A stretch of 10,436 nt of DNA from Erysipelotrichaceae bacterium (GTDB taxonomy: Bacteria; Bacillota_I; Bacilli_A; Erysipelotrichales; Erysipelotrichaceae), in contig CAAEDX010000122.1 of NCBI GenBank assembly GCA_900754715.1, positions 1 through 10,436 on the forward strand. The letters are read 5' to 3'. Under the pieces are notes generated by a model. That model had not been told where the DNA came from. It saw only the letters and a program-made list of their open reading frames with translations, and did no database searches. The translations under genes and the position numbers were made by a program. Below, piece by piece: positions 6,107 through 10,436 of the stretch. How positions within the stretch are numbered: the first letter of the stretch is position 1; each line of letters opens with the position of its first letter.

Positions 6107-9100
6107 ATGAAAAAAATCACGACTGTGGCAGCGGCACTTGCTTTGATGACATCATCGCTGCTGCCGACAAGCGTCCTAGCGCAGGAGGGACAGCAATATC
6201 TTCCGGAATTTCATAATTTGGGAGATGGAAGCGAGAACCTTGCGCTGAATATGAAGGTCTCTGCCTCGTCCAATGAGGGGACTGCCGGACGTTTTGAAAA
6301 TGCCGCTGTGGATGGCAATATGTCCACGCGATGGGCTTCCCGTGCCGGTACTAACGACAGCGATGTCGATCAGACATGGTACTGTGTCGATCTGGGCAAG
6401 GTCATGGACATCAACAAGATCGACATTCATTGGGAATCCAGACCGAATAAGTTCAAGATCCAGATCTCTGAGGATGGTGAGCAATGGCGTGATCTGGGCG
6501 AGGTGATCGACAATGGCGAGCTGCAAGAGGGCGAACCGAACGCCAAGCTCAACACATTGGATGATTTCGGCACGGTCAAGGCACGCTTCGTGAAGATGCA
6601 GGGCATCGAGCGCCGCCGGCACGAGACCAATGGCAATACAGGTTATTCGATCTATGAGATCGAGGTATATGGACCGGCATGGAGCGATGAGACCTTTGTC
6701 AATGAGTATCTTGACCAGCTCAGCATACCGTCCCGCATGACGCAGGATATATTGCTGCCGATCGCGGACGATGATTACGGTGTCAATATCAGCTGGGAGT
6801 CTGACAGCGATGCGCTTGCCATTGACGCGCAGGGAAATGTCAGCGTGAGCCGAGGTGAACAGGAACAGAAAGTGACCCTGAAAGCGATCGTGACCCGCAA
6901 TGAGGCTGTTGCGGAAAAGGTCTATGAAGTGACGATCCCGTCAAATCAGCCGGCGGACTACAGCATCTACCCTGTGCCAGCCAGCATGAAGGAGAAGGAT
7001 GGCACCCTGATCCCAGATCAGGAAGTCACGCTCGTCATGGAGGATGAGGTCGACGATTATACGAAGCAGCATATCTGCCGTGTGCTGGAGGAAAACGGAC
7101 TTTCTTATGCTGAAGCGGCTGAGCCGGATGCAGACGGCACCAATGTGATCCTCGGTGTTGCGGATGGAAAAGGCGCTGCTGATGATTACTTTGCAAGGGT
7201 CGATTATGATCGCAGCATCTCTACCGACAAGAGCGAAGGCTATGTGCTTGATGTCGATGAAGAGAAGCATGCCATCGCCGTGATGGGTCATGAGAACACC
7301 GGAACATCTTACGGTCTGGATACGCTCGATCAGATGCTTGAGCAGGGTGAAGGCGAGCTCAAGGAAGTGCTGATCGAGGATGCGCCGGAAACGGAATTCC
7401 GCGGCTTCATTGAAGGATTCTATGGCGAATGGACACATGAGAATCGCATGGATCTGATCCGTTTCTGCGGAGAGAACAAGATGAATACCTACATCTATGG
7501 GCCAAAGAGCGATCCGTATCATACGGCGCAGTGGCGTGATCCTTATCCAGCAGAACAGCTGGCACAGCTTGCAGAGCTGGTAGAGACCGGCAAGCAGCAC
7601 AATGTGGAAGTCGTCTGGGCCGCACATGTAGGCGGACATATCGACCTGGGCAGCGATGAAGACATCCAGGCACTGATGGACAAGTTCGATCAGCTGTATG
7701 ATATCGGCGTACGTCAGTTTGCTGTATTCTTTGATGATTCTTCGACCGATAATACGCATCTGGTCGACTTCCTGAACACCATCCAGCATGACTACGTGGA
7801 CGCTAAGGGCGATGTCAAGCCGCTGATCATGTGTCCGCAGTATTACAACAAGAACCAGGGCGGCGTTGATTACCTGCGCAGCCTGGCACAGAGCGATGAG
7901 CGCATTCAGATCATGTGGACCGGAGACAATGTCGTTTCTGAGGTCAATCAGAGCATGGTCGACTACATCACTGATCTGATCGGTCGTCCGGTCTATGTCT
8001 GGTGGAACTATCCGGTCAATGATCTGGGCAGATCACACTTGCTGCATATGGGACCGACAGAAGCGCTGCAGCCGGGCATCGAGAACATGAGCGGACTTGT
8101 CTCCAACCCGATGAACCAGGCACAGGCCAGCAAGGTCTCGCTCTTCAGCATTGCTGATTACACCTGGAACAGCGAAGCGTATGACAGCCAGCTCAGCTGG
8201 GAGAATTCCTGGGCACGCATCATCACCGATGATGAGCAGGCGCTTGAGGCGTTCAAGATCTTCTGTCAGAACTGTGCTTCCGCCCCGATGTCTTTCGCGC
8301 AGACCGATGAGTCTGTCTATCTGATCCCTTACTTTGAGGCGTTCGAGCGCAAGCTGGCCGCGCAGGAGGATTATACGGCAGAGGCAGCCGCGCTGTGCGA
8401 GCAGTTCCAGCTGATCATCGACGCGTGCGATACGCTGGATGCTTACCAGGGCACAGGCAATATCTCCGCAGAGATCCGCAACTGGGTCGACACGCTGCGT
8501 GATGTCGCCGAAGTGGGCAAATATGTATTTGAACAGCTGCAGACGCTTGATCCGGTATCCAAGGATGATGATCAGAGCATCACATCGCTGATCAGCTTCA
8601 TCAACGATGCCTCGAAGCGGCTGAATGACACGAACGCGCATACCCAGAAGGCTGCGCAGAAGCGCATTTATCCATTCATCGAATCAGTGCTCGCTGATAT
8701 GGCGGAAACGTTATATCCGGCGCTGGGCTTCCCTTGCGCGGCGGCAGGCTTTGGATCGGCCAATGCCGATTACAGCGCGATGACCGATGGTCAGCTGGAT
8801 ACATATGTTGAGCTGGGCGCGCAAGTCATTGACAATTACTTCGGCATCGATCTGAAGGCAGTCAATCATGTCAGCGACATCCATTTGACGATGGGAGAGA
8901 GCGATGAAGACGGCAAGCAGTCATATTACAAAGAAGGCGTGCTGGAATATTCCACAGATGGAAACACATGGACACCGATCGGCACGTTCGATACGCCGCA
9001 GATCGATGTGACAGACCTGAATATCCAGGCACGATATATTCGTTACCGTGCGACAGCGATCTTCGAAGACATCACCAACGGCGTCAATCTCTCGAACATC

Positions 9101-10436
9101 CGGATCATGGAGATGAGCGTGAACGAAAGCGTGCCGGCAATGATCTATACCAATGTTTCCGGCCTGGATGCGCTGTCTGTCAGTACGCAGGACGGACAGG
9201 TGACACTGACGGGCAGCGAGCAGATCACGCTGCAGCCGGGCGAATACATCGGTGTGCAGTATGATGTATGCAAGACGCTGTATGGCATCCAGACGCCAGA
9301 GGCACTGACGAGCGTCAGCGTATCGACAGATGGCGAAGAATGGAATGCCGCAGAAGGAACGGATGCGCAGAATGCCAAGTACATCCGCCTGATGAATGAA
9401 GGCACGGAAGCCGTGACCTTTGCGGCCGCAGACTTTACGTATCGCTGCGGCGGCCGCGCGCCGGTCGTTTCCGCGACCAACAGCGGCGGCAGCATCTACT
9501 CTGGAAATGCATCGAACACCGTGGACGGCGATGCTTCTGATGGTTCAGCCATCTGGTACAGCAACGCCAATTACGCGACCCTCGAATACACCTTTGAGAC
9601 CGCACTGCCGCTGGCATCGATAGAGATCACTTGCACCAAGGATGTACTGGACAGAGGGCATATCGACATCAGTGAAGACGGCGAGAGCTGGCGTACGGTT
9701 TCGACCTTTACGACAGCAGGCAATGTGAACACGCTGACATTGAGCGGAGATAAGGCTTTGAAGATGCGCCTTTGCATCGACAAGAGCGGCTGGGTGAAGA
9801 TCAGCGAAGTGAACATTCAGGTCAAAGAAGACATGAATGTGCTCAGTGGTGATTCTGATCAGCTGACCAAAGCGATGGACGGCAATCTGCTCACGTCTTA
9901 TGATACGGGAGAAACTGCAGGTTCATTCATCTATAACAACGTCAATAGCACCGAAGAAAATATGTTCGTCCTCATCAAAGATCCGGATACGCAGATCCGC
10001 GTGGAAGGCATGATCGCCGGCGAATGGCAGGATATGGGCACATACAGCGGCGTGTATAATGAGATCCGCTACCCTATTCCGACCGCATCATTCCGTATCT
10101 CATGGGATGAAGGAGAAAATGTTTCTTTCTACGAGATGATGACCATATACACGGAAGCAGATGAGGAAACGGCTAGCAACGCAGCCATCCAGGCATTGCA
10201 GAACATGGTTGATAAGGCCAATGCGCTTGGCTCTGACGACGCGGCGCTGAATGAAGCGATCGCCAACGCACAGGCGGTCCTGGACAAGGATGCGCCGACC
10301 TCTACTGAAGTCGTCACCGCATTGCTCAACCTGAGCGAAGCGATGCAGGCACTGAACACTGATGAAAGCGTGGATGCCCTGAGAGCAGATGTGCAGGCCA
10401 CGATCGACTTCATCAACGAAAACATCCTGACCAACG
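6107..10436 (+). CDS. Secreted multimodular GH84 beta-N-acetylglucosaminidase, 3' end outside window
   Basis: The frame is open from ATG 6107 to the right edge (at least 1443 codons); I checked the register at several points and saw no frameshift. A signal peptide covers residues 1-25, with cleavage likely after VLA. Then come an F5/8-type CBM32-like module (44-189), an Ig-like module (about 195-278), a GH20b-like domain (285-427) and the GH84 barrel (from about 430), opening with RGFIEGFYGEW (432-442). The catalytic Asp pair is D543-D544 in FAVFFDDSS. K467, N634, D639 and N667 correspond to substrate-binding positions of C. perfringens NagJ with matching spacing. A helical domain follows (about 700-865), then beta-sandwich modules (871-1006, 1007-1118, 1119-1241, about 1242-1350) and a FIVAR-like helical region (from about 1357). 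The family removes terminal GlcNAc with substrate-assisted catalysis. Mucin or glycosaminoglycan sugars are likely targets. A cell-wall anchor may lie beyond the window. Confidence 0.93.
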   Translation, partial: MKKITTVAAALALMTSSLLPTSVLAQEGQQYLPEFHNLGDGSENLALNMKVSASSNEGTAGRFENAAVDGNMSTRWASRAGTNDSDVDQTWYCVDLGKVMDINKIDIHWESRPNKFKIQISEDGEQWRDLGEVIDNGELQEGEPNAKLNTLDDFGTVKARFVKMQGIERRRHETNGNTGYSIYEIEVYGPAWSDETFVNEYLDQLSIPSRMTQDILLPIADDDYGVNISWESDSDALAIDAQGNVSVSRGEQEQKVTLKAIVTRNEAVAEKVYEVTIPSNQPADYSIYPVPASMKEKDGTLIPDQEVTLVMEDEVDDYTKQHICRVLEENGLSYAEAAEPDADGTNVILGVADGKGAADDYFARVDYDRSISTDKSEGYVLDVDEEKHAIAVMGHENTGTSYGLDTLDQMLEQGEGELKEVLIEDAPETEFRGFIEGFYGEWTHENRMDLIRFCGENKMNTYIYGPKSDPYHTAQWRDPYPAEQLAQLAELVETGKQHNVEVVWAAHVGGHIDLGSDEDIQALMDKFDQLYDIGVRQFAVFFDDSSTDNTHLVDFLNTIQHDYVDAKGDVKPLIMCPQYYNKNQGGVDYLRSLAQSDERIQIMWTGDNVVSEVNQSMVDYITDLIGRPVYVWWNYPVNDLGRSHLLHMGPTEALQPGIENMSGLVSNPMNQAQASKVSLFSIADYTWNSEAYDSQLSWENSWARIITDDEQALEAFKIFCQNCASAPMSFAQTDESVYLIPYFEAFERKLAAQEDYTAEAAALCEQFQLIIDACDTLDAYQGTGNISAEIRNWVDTLRDVAEVGKYVFEQLQTLDPVSKDDDQSITSLISFINDASKRLNDTNAHTQKAAQKRIYPFIESVLADMAETLYPALGFPCAAAGFGSANADYSAMTDGQLDTYVELGAQVIDNYFGIDLKAVNHVSDIHLTMGESDEDGKQSYYKEGVLEYSTDGNTWTPIGTFDTPQIDVTDLNIQARYIRYRATAIFEDITNGVNLSNIRIMEMSVNESVPAMIYTNVSGLDALSVSTQDGQVTLTGSEQITLQPGEYIGVQYDVCKTLYGIQTPEALTSVSVSTDGEEWNAAEGTDAQNAKYIRLMNEGTEAVTFAAADFTYRCGGRAPVVSATNSGGSIYSGNASNTVDGDASDGSAIWYSNANYATLEYTFETALPLASIEITCTKDVLDRGHIDISEDGESWRTVSTFTTAGNVNTLTLSGDKALKMRLCIDKSGWVKISEVNIQVKEDMNVLSGDSDQLTKAMDGNLLTSYDTGETAGSFIYNNVNSTEENMFVLIKDPDTQIRVEGMIAGEWQDMGTYSGVYNEIRYPIPTASFRISWDEGENVSFYEMMTIYTEADEETASNAAIQALQNMVDKANALGSDDAALNEAIANAQAVLDKDAPTSTEVVTALLNLSEAMQALNTDESVDALRADVQATIDFINENILTN

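Noticed and set aside
6102-6110. Two-codon frame ATG-AAA-TGA overlapping the GH84 start codon
   Set aside because: Its ATG is only three bases from the ribosome binding site, too close for normal initiation. It is most likely a chance result of the A-rich start region.
6941-7789. 282-codon minus-strand frame inside the GH84 gene
   Set aside because: It runs opposite the GH84 catalytic region, whose active-site motifs prove the plus strand is coding.
9422-9450. GC-rich inverted repeat (GCCGCAG with CTGCGGC) and two GCGGCCGC octamers in the GH84 gene
   Set aside because: It lies inside a continuous reading frame between two modules and is explained by Ala/Gly/Arg codons. No T tract or other regulatory context is present.

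Overview
This window comes from a low-GC-lineage Gram-positive (Firmicutes) genome whose genes are roughly half G+C by eye. The gene order, the Mollicutes-like long NusA and the gut-type secreted glycosidase suggest an Erysipelotrichia-like gut commensal. That placement is an inference; nothing here proves the genus.

Region 1 (1-870) is a small ribosome-related transcription unit. A near-consensus sigma-A promoter (95-123) drives yceD (DUF177, 23S rRNA accumulation) and rpmF (ribosomal protein L32). It ends in a compact intrinsic terminator whose stem includes the rpmF stop codon. Bases 1-94 are AT-rich and hold no gene I can support.

Region 2 (871-5957) is the conserved nusA-infB operon: rimP, nusA, ylxR (rnpM), ylxQ, infB and rbfA. 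It has its own extended -10 promoter and a short structured leader, and closes with a strong two-tier terminator after rbfA. Its products mature the 30S subunit (RimP, RbfA), control elongation and termination (NusA), bind RNA (YlxR/RnpM, the L7Ae-fold YlxQ) and start translation (IF2). Genes overlap or nearly abut. NusA carries an acidic extension of about 200 residues. The truB-ribF-rpsO genes that often follow rbfA in Firmicutes are absent here.

Region 3 (5958-10436) is an AT-rich gap with a possible promoter and a palindrome, followed by one very large secreted enzyme gene that runs off the right edge (at least 1443 codons). It is a GH84 beta-N-acetylglucosaminidase with signal peptide, N-terminal F5/8-type (CBM32-like) module, Ig-like module, GH20b-like domain, GH84 barrel with an Asp-Asp pair, helical domain, further beta-sandwich modules and a FIVAR-like region. 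It probably acts on host mucin-type or glycosaminoglycan sugars outside the cell and is functionally unrelated to the operon before it.

The most interesting unexplained structure is the rimP leader: a GC-rich hairpin whose right arm can alternatively pair with the rimP Shine-Dalgarno sequence, with a six-codon ORF starting in the hairpin loop. No mobile element, CRISPR array, tRNA or rRNA was seen.
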